In this document: one piece after another, positions 53,849 to 61,235 of the stretch | Layout of the letters: each line of letters starts with the position of its first letter | Position numbering within the stretch: position 1 is the stretch's first letter | Program-made: the position numbers and the translations under genes | DNA from: Tabrizicola sp. | Lineage (GTDB): Bacteria > Pseudomonadota > Alphaproteobacteria > Rhodobacterales > Rhodobacteraceae | DNA length: 61,235 bases | Assembly (NCBI RefSeq): GCF_016792905.1 | Contig: NZ_JAEULP010000057.1 | Coordinates: forward strand, 1-61,235 | Direction: 5' to 3' | Notes under the pieces: generated by a model | What the model was told of the DNA's origin: nothing | The model's input: the letters and a program-made list of their open reading frames with translations, nothing else | The model's database searches: none

Positions 53849-54750
53849 CCGCACTCCCCGCCAGCATCGACGCCGTCGAGACCCTGCTCGCGTCGCAGGG
53901 CTACGTCGCCTCCCGCGCGCTCGCGACCGTGGTCTTCCTTTCCCTCAAACTCGGCCGTCCGCTCTTCCTCGAAGGCGAGGCCGGCACCGGCAAGACCGAG
54001 ATCGCCAAGACCCTCGCCACCGCGCTCAACCGCCGCCTGATCCGCCTGCAATGCTACGAAGGCCTCGACGCCGCTTCCGCCGTCGCCGAATGGAATTTCG
54101 CCGCCCAGATGATCGCCATCCGCACCGCCGAGGCGACCGCAGACCGCGGCACGCTCCAGAGCGAGCTTTTCACCGAAGACTACCTGATCGAACGCCCGCT
54201 CCTCGCCGCCATGCGCCCGCAGCCGGGCGGCGCCCCCGTCCTTCTCATCGACGAGCTTGACCGCACCGACGAACCCTTCGAGGCCTTCCTCCTCGAAGCC
54301 CTCTCGGATTTCCAGGTCACCATCCCGGAACTCGGCACCATCCGCGCCCCCGAACCTCCCATCGTCATCCTGACCTCGAACCGCACGCGCGAGGTCCACG
54401 ACGCCCTGAAACGCCGCTGCCTCTACCACTGGGTCGACTACCCCAGCTTCGACCGGGAACTGCAAATCCTCCACTCCCGCGCCCCCGAGGCGCGCGAAAC
54501 CCTTTCCCGCGAAGTGGTCGCCTTCGTCCAGAAGCTTCGCCGCGAGGACCTGTTCAAGCGCCCCGGCGTCGCCGAAACCATCGACTGGGCCAAATGCCTG
54601 CTCGCCCTCGATGTCATCGCGCTGTCGCCCGAGGTCATCTCCGACACGCTCGGCGCGATCCTGAAATACCAGGACGACATCCAGAAACTGCAAGGCTCCG
54701 AGGCCAAACGCCTTCTCGACGAAGTCAAACGCGAACTGGCCCCCGCATGA
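53845..54750 (+). CDS. MoxR-family AAA+ ATPase (CoxD-like)
   Basis: A 301-residue AAA+ chaperone. Walker A GEAGTGKTEIAK (Gly44-Lys50), Walker B VLLIDELDRTDE, and sensor region ILTSNRTREVHDALKRR. MoxR proteins act with VWA proteins to mature metalloenzymes; with a CoxE-like VWA gene next door this is the CoxD/CoxE type used for Mo-Cu CO dehydrogenase and relatives. Start GTG 53845 overlaps the LysR stop. A dispersed repeat separates it from the VWA gene. Confidence 0.92.
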   Translation: MTALPASIDAVETLLASQGYVASRALATVVFLSLKLGRPLFLEGEAGTGKTEIAKTLATALNRRLIRLQCYEGLDAASAVAEWNFAAQMIAIRTAEATADRGTLQSELFTEDYLIERPLLAAMRPQPGGAPVLLIDELDRTDEPFEAFLLEALSDFQVTIPELGTIRAPEPPIVILTSNRTREVHDALKRRCLYHWVDYPSFDRELQILHSRAPEARETLSREVVAFVQKLRREDLFKRPGVAETIDWAKCLLALDVIALSPEVISDTLGAILKYQDDIQKLQGSEAKRLLDEVKRELAPA

Positions 54751-54753
54751 CCA

Positions 54754-54807
54754 TTCATACTGGTCCAAATATCCCACGGGGAGCGCGAGGGGTGTGAAAC
54801 CCCTCGC
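54754..54807 (-). repeat. Dispersed ATATTTGG/ATGAAAG repeat, copy 8 (hairpin form)
   Basis: On the minus strand: GCGAGGGG-TTTCACAC-CCCTCGC hairpin (54785-54807), GCTCCCCGTGGG, core ATATTTGGACC, then AGTATGAA. It fills the MoxR-VWA gap, opposite to transcription. A GTG inside the hairpin (54794) opens the VWA frame early, but ATG 54815 is the likely start. Confidence 0.88.
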
Positions 54808-54814
54808 TTCGACG

Positions 54815-56065
54815 ATGGCAACCTATGCCCCCCTCGACATCCCCGAAGACGGCAAGCTTGCGCACAACATCGCCCATTTCGCCCGCGCGCTGCGCAAGGC
54901 CGGGCTCCCCATCGGCCCCGGCCGCACCCTCGACGCGGTGAAAGCCGTCGCTGCCGCGGGCTTCGACCAGCGCGAGGATTTCTACTTCACCCTGCAGGCC
55001 ATCTTCGTCTCCCGCCCCGAGGAACGCGCCCTTTTCGCCCAGGTCTTCCGGCTGTTCTGGCGCGATCCGCGCTATCTCGATCACATGATGTCGCTGATGC
55101 TGCCGCAGATCCAGGGCGTGCAGGAGGACCGCGTGGCGCAAGCTGCCGAGAAACGCGCAGCCGAGGCTCTCCTCGATGGCCAGCTTCCCCCCCGGCCGAA
55201 AGACGACCAAGAGGGCGACCAGATCGAGATCGACGCCAGTGCGACCATGTCGGCCGAGGAACGCCTCAAGACGCTCGATTTCGAACAGATGTCCGCCGCG
55301 GAAATCGCCGAAGCCAGGCGGATGCTGGCAAAGCTCTCGCTTCCCGTCCAACCGCTGAAAACCCGCCGCAGCGCCCCGAGCTCGCTCACCGCCAGGATCG
55401 ACGCCCGCCGCACCCTGCGCGAGGCGATGCGGACGGGCGGCGAAATCGCGAACCTCGCCCACAAGGCCCCAGTCACCCGCTGGCCCAATCTCGTCGTCCT
55501 CTGCGATATCTCCGGGTCGATGGCCGACTATTCCCGCATGGTCCTGCATTTCGTCCATGCCGTCGCCAACCGGAAGGGTCAGGGCTGGGCCAGGGTCCAC
55601 GCCTTCACCTTCGGCACCCGCCTCACCAACATCACCCGGCACCTGCGCGCCCGTGACGTCGATGCCGCCCTCAGGGCCGCCGGAAGCGAGGCGCAGGACT
55701 GGTCGGGCGGCACCCGCATCGGCCAGTCGCTCCACGCCTTCAACCGCGACTGGTCGCGGCGGGTGCTGGGGCAGGGGGCGGTCGTCCTTCTTATCACCGA
55801 CGGGCTCGACCGTGACGACACGGCGCTTCTCGCGAAGGAAACAGAACGCCTCCACCTCTCCTGCCGCCGCCTGATCTGGCTCAATCCGCTTCTCCGCTGG
55901 ACCGGCTTTGCCCCGAAGGCGGCGGGCATCCGCGCCATCCTGCCCCATGTCGACAGCTTCCGCGCCGGGCATTCCATCGCCTCGCTGGAAGCCCTGGGCC
56001 AGGCGATCTCGGAAAAGGGCGACCGGGGCGAGCGCGACCGCCTCCTTGCGCTTGTCCGGTCGTAA
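54815..56065 (+). CDS. VWA-domain protein (CoxE-like)
   Basis: A 416-residue protein. A helical N-terminal half (KLAHNIAHFARALRKAGLPI) is followed by a von Willebrand A domain with MIDAS Asp231-x-Ser233-x-Ser235 in LCDISGSMADYS, and LLITDGLDRDD for the second part of the site. CoxE-type VWA proteins partner MoxR ATPases in inserting or activating metal cofactors. ATG 54815 is preferred to GTG 54794, which lies in a repeat hairpin. Confidence 0.92.
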   Translation: MATYAPLDIPEDGKLAHNIAHFARALRKAGLPIGPGRTLDAVKAVAAAGFDQREDFYFTLQAIFVSRPEERALFAQVFRLFWRDPRYLDHMMSLMLPQIQGVQEDRVAQAAEKRAAEALLDGQLPPRPKDDQEGDQIEIDASATMSAEERLKTLDFEQMSAAEIAEARRMLAKLSLPVQPLKTRRSAPSSLTARIDARRTLREAMRTGGEIANLAHKAPVTRWPNLVVLCDISGSMADYSRMVLHFVHAVANRKGQGWARVHAFTFGTRLTNITRHLRARDVDAALRAAGSEAQDWSGGTRIGQSLHAFNRDWSRRVLGQGAVVLLITDGLDRDDTALLAKETERLHLSCRRLIWLNPLLRWTGFAPKAAGIRAILPHVDSFRAGHSIASLEALGQAISEKGDRGERDRLLALVRS

Positions 56066-56090
56066 GCGGCTCTCCGCGCAAGGATATGTC

Positions 56091-56118
56091 TTGGCAAGTC
56101 AGTGATATCGCATATCAG
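56091..56118 (+). promoter_or_regulatory. Candidate promoter with overlapping palindrome, upstream of the OmpA-family gene
   Basis: TTGGCA (56091-56096), a 16-base spacer and TATCAG (56113-56118) look like a sigma-70 promoter 95 bases before the OmpA-family start. A perfect 6-3-6 palindrome TGATAT-CGC-ATATCA (56103-56117) spans the spacer and -10, where a bound regulator would block polymerase. It is not an FNR box, which needs TTGAT-N4-ATCAA. Confidence 0.45.
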
Positions 56119-56213
56119 CCGCATCCCCGCTTTGTTATGCCTGTCCGGGCAAACGGGAACCCAAACGACTCGTCGCGGTTGTCCCGCAAGCCCTTCAGAA
56201 TGAGGACTGGTGA

Positions 56214-58595
56214 ATGAGAAAGCTTCTGGTATCGACCACGGCCCTTTCGGTGGCCATCAGCCCCCTGGGCACCATGCCCGTCTTCGCGCAGGTCCTGAAC
56301 GAGGACGGCTCGGTCTCGGGGGAGGATGGCACCGTCCTTTGCGTGCCCACCGCCGAAGCGGCTTGCGACCTTGACGCGATCATCGCGAAGCTCGCCGCCG
56401 ACAAGGCCGCCGCCGAGGAAGCGGCTGCTCAGGCCGAAGCCGAAGCCCAGGCCGCCGCCGCTGCGGAAGCCGAGGCAGCCGCTGCCAAGGCCGCGGAAGA
56501 TGCCGCTGCCGCCGAAGCCGCCGCCCAGGCGGAAGCCGAGGCCAAGGCCCAGGCCGAAGCCGAAGCCGCCGCTGCCGCCCAGGCGCAGGCCGAGGCAGAA
56601 GCTGCCGCCCAGGCCGAGGCCGAAGCTGCCGCCAAGGCCGAGGCCGATGCGGCTGCCCAGAAAGCCGCTGACGATGCCGCTGCCGCGGAGGCTGCGGCGC
56701 AGGCCCAGGCCGAAGCCGATGCCCAGGCCCAGGCAGAAGCTGACGCCGCCGCCGCCAAGGCCGCCGAAGAGCAGGCCGCTGCGGATGCCGCCGCCAAGGC
56801 CGCCGCCGATGCCGAGGCCGCAGCGAAAGCCGCCGAGGAAGCCGCTGCGGCCGAAGCCGCCGCAGCCGAACAGGCTGCCCCGGCCGAAGAGGCAGCACCT
56901 GCCGAGGAAGCTGCACCTGCCGAGGACGTCGCTCCCGCCGAGGAACCCGTTGTCGAAGAGGCGGCGCCCGCGGAAGAGCCGGTGGTCGATGAAGCCGCTC
57001 CGGCCGAGGAACCCGCCGTCGAGGAGGCTGCTCCCGCCGAGGAACCTGCCGCGGAAGAGGCGACCCCGGCTGAAGAACCTGCCGCGGAAGAAGCCGCACC
57101 CGCTGAAGAGCCTGCGGTCGTGGAAGCTCCGGCGGAAGAGCCGGCCGTGGCCGAGGAACCCGCAGCGGAAGAGCCAGCCGTGGTCGAGGAACCCGCAGCC
57201 GAAGAAGCCGCAAGCGAGGCTCCGGCTGACGCCATCATCGATTCGGCCACCGGCGAACCCGTCGATCCGGCTGCTGCCGCCGCGGCCGTGGCTGCTGCCG
57301 AAGCCGAGCTTGCGATCACCGACGGGGGCGAGATCGTCGACCCGGCGGCGGGTCTGAAGGTCGCCGAACCCGATCCGGCGGTCGAGGTCGTTCCGGTCGA
57401 TACTCCGGAAGTGACCGAGGGCGAGGTCGAAAGCCTGACCCAGCTTCTTACCGCCGACCCGACCGCCATCGACCCCTCGGCGCTTGCCGCCGCCGAGACG
57501 CTCGCCGCACCGGCGACCGAAGGCAAAGCTGTTGCCGAAGTCGACCCCGCCTCGCTCGTCGCCGACGTGACCGAGACGATCACCGACGACAACGCCCGTA
57601 CCTCCGCCGAGGAATTTGCGGCGGCTCCGGTCGAAGTGTCCAAGGGCAAGAAGAGCGGCCTGTCCGACCTTGAAAAGGCCGGCCTCCTGGTCCTTGGTGC
57701 CCTCGCCGTCGGCGCGATCATCAAGAACAACCGCGAAGCGGCAGCCACCGACACCACCGTCTCGACGATGGGCGACAGCCGCGTGGTCTCGAACACCGGC
57801 GACCGCGTGATCGTCCTGCAACCCGACGGTACCTACCGCGTGCTCAAGGACGACGACACCGTGATCCGCCGCCCGGGTTCCACCGTGCGCACCGAGACCT
57901 TCAGGGATGGCTCCACCCGCACCATCGTCCAGCGCGGGGACGGCACCCAGGTGGTCACGATCCGCGATGCCACCGGCCGCGTGCTGCGCCGCGCGACCTA
58001 TGACGACCTTGGCCGCGAGATCGTGCTGATCGACGACCTGGCGACGGAAGAGCCGGTCTACATCCGCGACCTGCCGAAGCCGAAGAAGCGCATCGTCATC
58101 TCCTCCAAGGACCAGGACGCCGCGCTGAAACGCGAGCTTGCCGCGCTGGAAGCCGACCGTGCCGGCCGCAAGTTCTCGCTCCGCCAGATCCGCGAGATCC
58201 CGGAAGTCCGCGCGCTTGCCGCCACCATCGACGTCGAGCCCGTGACCTTCGCCTCCGGCTCTGCCGCCGTCGCCGCCAAGGAAGCGCGCAACCTCGCCGA
58301 CCTCGGCCGCGTCATGCAGGAGCTTCTGGACGAGAACCCGCGCGAGGTCTTCCTGATCGAAGGCCACACCGACGCGACCGGCAAGGCGGCGATGAACCTC
58401 GCCCTCTCCGACCGCCGCGCGGAATCGGTGGCCCTCGCCCTGACCGAATACTTCGACATCCCGCCGGAGAACATGGTCGTCCAGGGCTATGGCGAGACGG
58501 AGCTTCTGATCGACACCCAGGAAAGCGAAGCCGCCAACCGTCGGGTCGAAGTCCGGGTGATCACGCCCTTGCTGCGCACCGCCACCCGCGGCTGA
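56214..58595 (+). CDS. Large Ala/Glu/Pro-rich OmpA-family protein
   Basis: A 793-residue cell-envelope protein. Signal peptide ([19 protein letters not shown], cleavage near FAQ), then a long Ala/Glu/Lys/Gln-rich helix of 200+ residues (around 60-220), then Pro-Ala-Glu-Glu repeats (about 225-335). A hydrophobic segment [15 protein letters not shown] lies at about 488-503. The OmpA-like C-terminal domain (about 677-787) has [20 protein letters not shown] and ends [13 protein letters not shown], fitting peptidoglycan binding. The long charged helix could span the periplasm. Good GGAC/GGTGA leader. Confidence 0.88.
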   Translation: MRKLLVSTTALSVAISPLGTMPVFAQVLNEDGSVSGEDGTVLCVPTAEAACDLDAIIAKLAADKAAAEEAAAQAEAEAQAAAAAEAEAAAAKAAEDAAAAEAAAQAEAEAKAQAEAEAAAAAQAQAEAEAAAQAEAEAAAKAEADAAAQKAADDAAAAEAAAQAQAEADAQAQAEADAAAAKAAEEQAAADAAAKAAADAEAAAKAAEEAAAAEAAAAEQAAPAEEAAPAEEAAPAEDVAPAEEPVVEEAAPAEEPVVDEAAPAEEPAVEEAAPAEEPAAEEATPAEEPAAEEAAPAEEPAVVEAPAEEPAVAEEPAAEEPAVVEEPAAEEAASEAPADAIIDSATGEPVDPAAAAAAVAAAEAELAITDGGEIVDPAAGLKVAEPDPAVEVVPVDTPEVTEGEVESLTQLLTADPTAIDPSALAAAETLAAPATEGKAVAEVDPASLVADVTETITDDNARTSAEEFAAAPVEVSKGKKSGLSDLEKAGLLVLGALAVGAIIKNNREAAATDTTVSTMGDSRVVSNTGDRVIVLQPDGTYRVLKDDDTVIRRPGSTVRTETFRDGSTRTIVQRGDGTQVVTIRDATGRVLRRATYDDLGREIVLIDDLATEEPVYIRDLPKPKKRIVISSKDQDAALKRELAALEADRAGRKFSLRQIREIPEVRALAATIDVEPVTFASGSAAVAAKEARNLADLGRVMQELLDENPREVFLIEGHTDATGKAAMNLALSDRRAESVALALTEYFDIPPENMVVQGYGETELLIDTQESEAANRRVEVRVITPLLRTATRG
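56395..57230 (+). repeat. Low-complexity coding repeats (Ala/Glu then Pro-Ala-Glu-Glu)
   Basis: DNA made of iterated GCCGAGGCC/GCCGCC-type codons, then GCCGAGGAACCC-type units encoding [15 protein letters not shown]. Such tracts expand and contract by slippage or recombination, so strain-to-strain length differences are expected. They produce long spurious ORFs on both strands. Confidence 0.85.
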
Positions 58596-58615
58596 CGCAG
58601 CCCCAAGACCAAAGT

Positions 58616-58648
58616 CGCGCCGCGGGCACCCCCCGCGGCGCGTTCATT
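58616..58648 (+). terminator. Intrinsic terminator after the OmpA-family gene
   Basis: CGCGCCGCGGG (58616-58626) and CCCGCGGCGCG (58632-58642) form a perfect 11-bp stem with a 5-base loop. It is followed by TTCATT, 20 bases after the stop codon. It separates the OmpA-family gene from xdhC transcription. Confidence 0.8.
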
Positions 58649-58687
58649 TCTGTGGCAATGACCCCGGCCCGGACGCATACTCCCTCC

Positions 58688-59674
58688 ATGACCCGCGCTC
58701 CCCACGACCTGATCCCCGAAGCCGCCCTCGCCTGGCACCGTGAGGGCAAAGGCGCAGCCCTCGCCACCGTGATCGAGACCTGGGGTTCCGCACCGCGCCA
58801 GGCCGGAAGCCAGCTCGCAGTCTCGGGCACGGGCGAGATGACGGGCTCCGTTTCCGGCGGCTGCGTCGAGGGCGCGGTGATCACCGAGGCGCTCGACGCC
58901 CTCCAAGACCGCAAGTCCCGCATCCTGACCTTCGGCGTCAGCGACGAAACCGCCTTTGCCGCAGGCCTCGCCTGTGGCGGCACCATCCGCGTCCTCGTCG
59001 AGCCGGTGGGCGAGGGCGCCGAAGCCCTGCCCGAAACGCTTCTCGCCCAACTGACCGAAGCCCGCGCCGAACCCCGCGCTGCCGCCATCGTCACCACCCC
59101 CGCCCCCTGGACCCGAACCCTCGTCCTCCCCGGCGCAGACCCCGCCACCGACGCCCGCTTCAAGTCCGACCGCTCCGGCATGGAGGACGACGGTCGCTTC
59201 ATCGCCATCCACAACCCGCCCTTGCGCCTGATCGTCATCGGCGCGGTGCACATCGCCCAGCCGCTTCTGACCATCGCCCGGACCTGCGGCTATGCGCCCA
59301 CCCTGATCGACCCCCGCGCCGCCTTCGGGTCCGAGGCGCGCTTCCCCGGCGAGACCATCCTGGACGACTGGCCCGACGAGGCGCTGGCCGCCCTGAAACC
59401 CGACGCCCGCACCGCCATCGTGACCCTGACCCACGACCCGAAGCTCGACGATCCCGCGATCCGCTTCGCCCTCACCTCACCCGCCTTCTACCTCGGCTGC
59501 CTCGGCTCGACCCGCACTCACGCCAAGCGTGTCGACCGGCTGACCCAAGACGGTTTCACCCCAGACCAGATCGCAAAGATCCACGCCCCGGTCGGTCTCG
59601 ACATCGGTGCCAAGACCCCGGCGGAAATCGCCATCAGCGTCATGGCCCAGATCACCCAGACCCTGCGCAAGTAA
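58688..59674 (+). CDS. XdhC/CoxF-family protein
   Basis: A 328-residue XdhC-type protein that in known systems sulfurates or inserts the molybdenum cofactor for xanthine or CO dehydrogenases. N-terminal region ATVIETWGSAPRQAGSQLAV with SGGCVEGAVI; the C-terminal Rossmann part has VIGAVHIAQPLL and CLGSTRTHAKRV. Start ATG 58688; an in-frame ATG at 58652 would add 12 residues. The stop overlaps the next gene (TAATG). Follows a terminator, so it has its own promoter. Confidence 0.92.
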   Translation: MTRAPHDLIPEAALAWHREGKGAALATVIETWGSAPRQAGSQLAVSGTGEMTGSVSGGCVEGAVITEALDALQDRKSRILTFGVSDETAFAAGLACGGTIRVLVEPVGEGAEALPETLLAQLTEARAEPRAAAIVTTPAPWTRTLVLPGADPATDARFKSDRSGMEDDGRFIAIHNPPLRLIVIGAVHIAQPLLTIARTCGYAPTLIDPRAAFGSEARFPGETILDDWPDEALAALKPDARTAIVTLTHDPKLDDPAIRFALTSPAFYLGCLGSTRTHAKRVDRLTQDGFTPDQIAKIHAPVGLDIGAKTPAEIAISVMAQITQTLRK

Positions 59675-60675
59675 TGCGCTTCGGCCCTGTCCTCCTTGAT
59701 CAGGCCGAAGGCGCGATCCTAGCCCATTCCGTTGCCCTGCCCGAAGGCCGCCTGCGCAAGGGCTGCATCCTTGGCCCGCCCGAAATTGCCCAGCTTCGCG
59801 CCATCGGTCGCAGCGAAGTCATCGCCGCCCGCCTTGACCCGGATGACCTGCACGAAGACGCCGCCGCCCTTGCCATCGCCCGCGCGCTGGTCCCCGACCC
59901 CGAAACCTCCGGCCTCGACCTGCGCCCGGTCGGCACGGGCCGGGTCAACCTCCACGCCCGTAGCGCGGGGGTGGTCGAAGTCCTCGCCCCTCGGGTCGAT
60001 GCCCTGAACGCCGTCGATCCGATGATCACCCTCGCCACCGTGCCGCGCTGGCAGCGCGTGAAGGCGGGCGAGATGGTCGCCACCGTCAAGGTCATCGCCT
60101 ACGGTGTCGCGCGCGCCTCGGTCGATGCCGCCTGTGCCGCCGGAACGCGCGCCCTCAACCTGCATCCGCCCCGGCGGACCCGCATCGCGCTGGTGGAAAC
60201 CCACACTGATCCGAATGCCCGCCCGCTTGGGGCCAAGGCCATCACCGACCGTCTCGCCACCCTCGGCGCCGAGCTGATCTCACACCGGCACAGCCCGCAC
60301 CGCGAAGCCGACCTCGCTTCCATGCTGGGCAAGGTCAGGGGCGCCGACCTGATCCTGATCCTTACAGCCTCCGCCACCTCCGACCCCGAAGACGTGGCTC
60401 CGGGCGCCGTCCGCAGGGCAGGGGGCCGGGTGGACCGCTTCGGTATGCCGGTCGATCCCGGCAATCTCCTGTTCCTCGGCAGCTTCGGCGAAACCCCAGT
60501 CATTGGCCTGCCCGGCTGCGTCCGCAGCCCCGCGCTGAACGGGGCCGACTGGGTGATGGAGCGGCTGATCTGCGGCATCCCCGTCATCGCCGGCGACATT
60601 GCCGGAATGGGGGTTGGAGGACTTTTGAAGGAAATCCCCACGCGGGGACGCCCGCGCGAAGCAAAGCACGAATGA
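59674..60675 (+). CDS. Molybdopterin-binding (MoCF-type) protein
   Basis: A 333-residue protein. The C-terminal part contains the MoCF/MogA-like molybdopterin fold (LILILTASATSDPEDVAPGA, GNLLFLGSFGETPVIGLPG). The N-terminal part resembles MoeA-like ALPEGRLRKGCILGPPE. It is usually encoded with XdhC and takes part in cofactor delivery, but the precise step is not known. The start overlaps the XdhC stop. No molybdoenzyme gene is in the window. Confidence 0.85.
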   Translation: MRFGPVLLDQAEGAILAHSVALPEGRLRKGCILGPPEIAQLRAIGRSEVIAARLDPDDLHEDAAALAIARALVPDPETSGLDLRPVGTGRVNLHARSAGVVEVLAPRVDALNAVDPMITLATVPRWQRVKAGEMVATVKVIAYGVARASVDAACAAGTRALNLHPPRRTRIALVETHTDPNARPLGAKAITDRLATLGAELISHRHSPHREADLASMLGKVRGADLILILTASATSDPEDVAPGAVRRAGGRVDRFGMPVDPGNLLFLGSFGETPVIGLPGCVRSPALNGADWVMERLICGIPVIAGDIAGMGVGGLLKEIPTRGRPREAKHE

Positions 60676-60700
60676 AAACGGGGGCGAATTGCCCCCGCGT
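60675..60700 (-). terminator. Intrinsic terminator for infC
   Basis: CGGGGGC (60679-60685), loop GAATT, GCCCCCG (60691-60697) is a perfect 7-bp stem. Read on the minus strand it is followed by TTTTC, so it ends the infC transcript. It also blocks readthrough from the molybdopterin-binding gene. Confidence 0.8.
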
Positions 60701-60724
60701 TCGTTCCGGATGAAACGGCCTGCC

Positions 60725-61235
60725 TTACTTCGGCGCGACCATCATCACCATCTGGCGGCCTTCCAGCCTGGGGAAGCTTTCGATCTTGCCGATTTCGGCA
60801 ACGTCGGCCTCGACCCGCTTCAAGAGCTCCAGCCCCAGCTCCTGGTGCGCCATCTCGCGGCCCCGGAAGCGCAGGGTGACCTTCACCTTGTCGCCTTCTT
60901 CCAGGAACTTCACGACCGAGCGCATCTTGACGTCATAGTCATGGATGTCAGTGCCGGGACGGAACTTGATTTCCTTGATCTCGATGATCTTCTGCTTCTT
61001 GCGGGCTTCCGCCTCGCGCTTCTGCGTCTCGTACTTGAATTTGCCGAAGTCCATGATCTTGCAGACCGGCGGAACGGCGGTCGGCGAGATTTCGACCAGG
61101 TCCAGTCCGGCTTCCTCGGCCATCTGCATCGCGCGGGCAGGGGTCACGACCCCGACATTCTCGCCATCCGCACCGATCAGGCGGATTTCCGGAGCGCGGA
61201 TGCGGTCGTTGATGCGGGGACCGGTTTCGCGTTGC
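60725..61235 (-). CDS. infC: Translation initiation factor IF-3 (5' end outside window)
   Basis: IF-3 binds the 30S subunit, keeps it apart from 50S and monitors start-codon selection. The visible part, from [10 protein letters not shown] at the window edge, includes the family text [19 protein letters not shown] and [16 protein letters not shown] in the N domain, then [20 protein letters not shown] and [17 protein letters not shown] in the C domain. The start codon is beyond 61235; a GTG at 61147 is internal. Confidence 0.97.
   Translation of the reverse strand, partial: QRETGPRINDRIRAPEIRLIGADGENVGVVTPARAMQMAEEAGLDLVEISPTAVPPVCKIMDFGKFKYETQKREAEARKKQKIIEIKEIKFRPGTDIHDYDVKMRSVVKFLEEGDKVKVTLRFRGREMAHQELGLELLKRVEADVAEIGKIESFPRLEGRQMVMMVAPK

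Noticed and set aside
56103-56117. FNR/CRP-type box upstream of the OmpA-family gene
   Set aside because: The half-sites TGAT and ATCA are separated by 7 bases instead of the TTGAT-N4-ATCAA spacing.
56395-57230. CRISPR or tandem satellite array
   Set aside because: The repeats are in-frame coding units without unique spacers and translate to a continuous Ala/Glu/Pro-rich protein.
56115-58367. 750-residue Gly-rich minus-strand ORF
   Set aside because: It is the mirror image of the low-complexity Ala/Glu/Pro coding repeats of the OmpA-family gene.

Overview
This is a GC-rich alphaproteobacterial chromosome segment, almost certainly from the Rhodobacteraceae/Paracoccaceae (Rhodobacter, Gemmobacter or Tabrizicola-like). 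The call rests on gene content and order: a suf operon with two YIP1 membrane genes between sufD and sufS, the run dnaB-alr-mlaEF-pqiA-LLM oxidoreductase-radA-cvpA-purF, gcdH divergent from a LysR gene, and cox-type MoxR/VWA/XdhC accessory genes. Genes are packed tightly and many are coupled by ATGA or GTGA overlaps. I see no IS element, prophage, CRISPR array or rRNA. There is one tRNA, tRNA-Arg(CCG).

Layout. 1-4.4 kb: 3' part of the SUF iron-sulfur assembly operon (sufC, sufD, two YIP1 proteins, sufS), then the tRNA. 4.6-6.3 kb: an AbrB-type membrane protein and an Imm11/DUF1629-like protein. 6.4-10 kb: a SitABCD manganese/iron ABC importer behind a Mur/Fur-like operator. 10-13.3 kb: a coupled methyltransferase, GT4 glycosyltransferase and SDR set. 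13.3-16.1 kb: ArsR regulator, PHP-domain protein, a gene-poor stretch and a DUF1801/YdeI protein. 16.2-22.8 kb: histidine utilisation, hutI-hutH-hutU on the minus strand and hutF-hutC on the plus strand, around a palindromic HutC-type operator. 22.8-33.3 kb: a LysR regulator with what looks like a methylated-amine/C1 catabolic block (two DAO-GcvT flavoproteins, an isocitrate-lyase-like protein, an MttB-superfamily methyltransferase), then a 3-hydroxyisobutyrate-dehydrogenase-like enzyme and a trans-sulfuration-type PLP enzyme.

33.4-45.8 kb: a conserved minus-strand housekeeping block (SDR, DUF1801, purF, cvpA, radA, LLM oxidoreductase, PqiA-like, mlaF, mlaE, alr, dnaB), interrupted between alr and dnaB by a plus-strand P1B-4 metal ATPase. 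46-47.8 kb: pyrE and pyrC. 47.9-51.5 kb: an LprI-like periplasmic protein, a protein of unknown function, a GT2-like glycosyltransferase and a sterol-desaturase-family protein. 51.6-60.7 kb: gcdH and its divergent LysR regulator, then MoxR ATPase, VWA protein, a large Ala/Glu/Pro-rich OmpA-family protein, XdhC and a molybdopterin-binding protein. The window ends inside infC.

The most unusual signal is not a gene. It is a dispersed intergenic repeat present in at least eight copies: a GC-rich arm or hairpin followed by an AT-rich core close to GGATATTTGG-n-CC-AGTATGAAAG. Most copies sit in short gaps between same-strand genes, often in the orientation opposite to transcription. A second two-copy repeat (CAAGCCATTGAT ... 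GATCCC ... GTGGACA) and a pair of perfect 20-bp palindromes are also intergenic. Functional names come from motifs read by eye; no database search was run.
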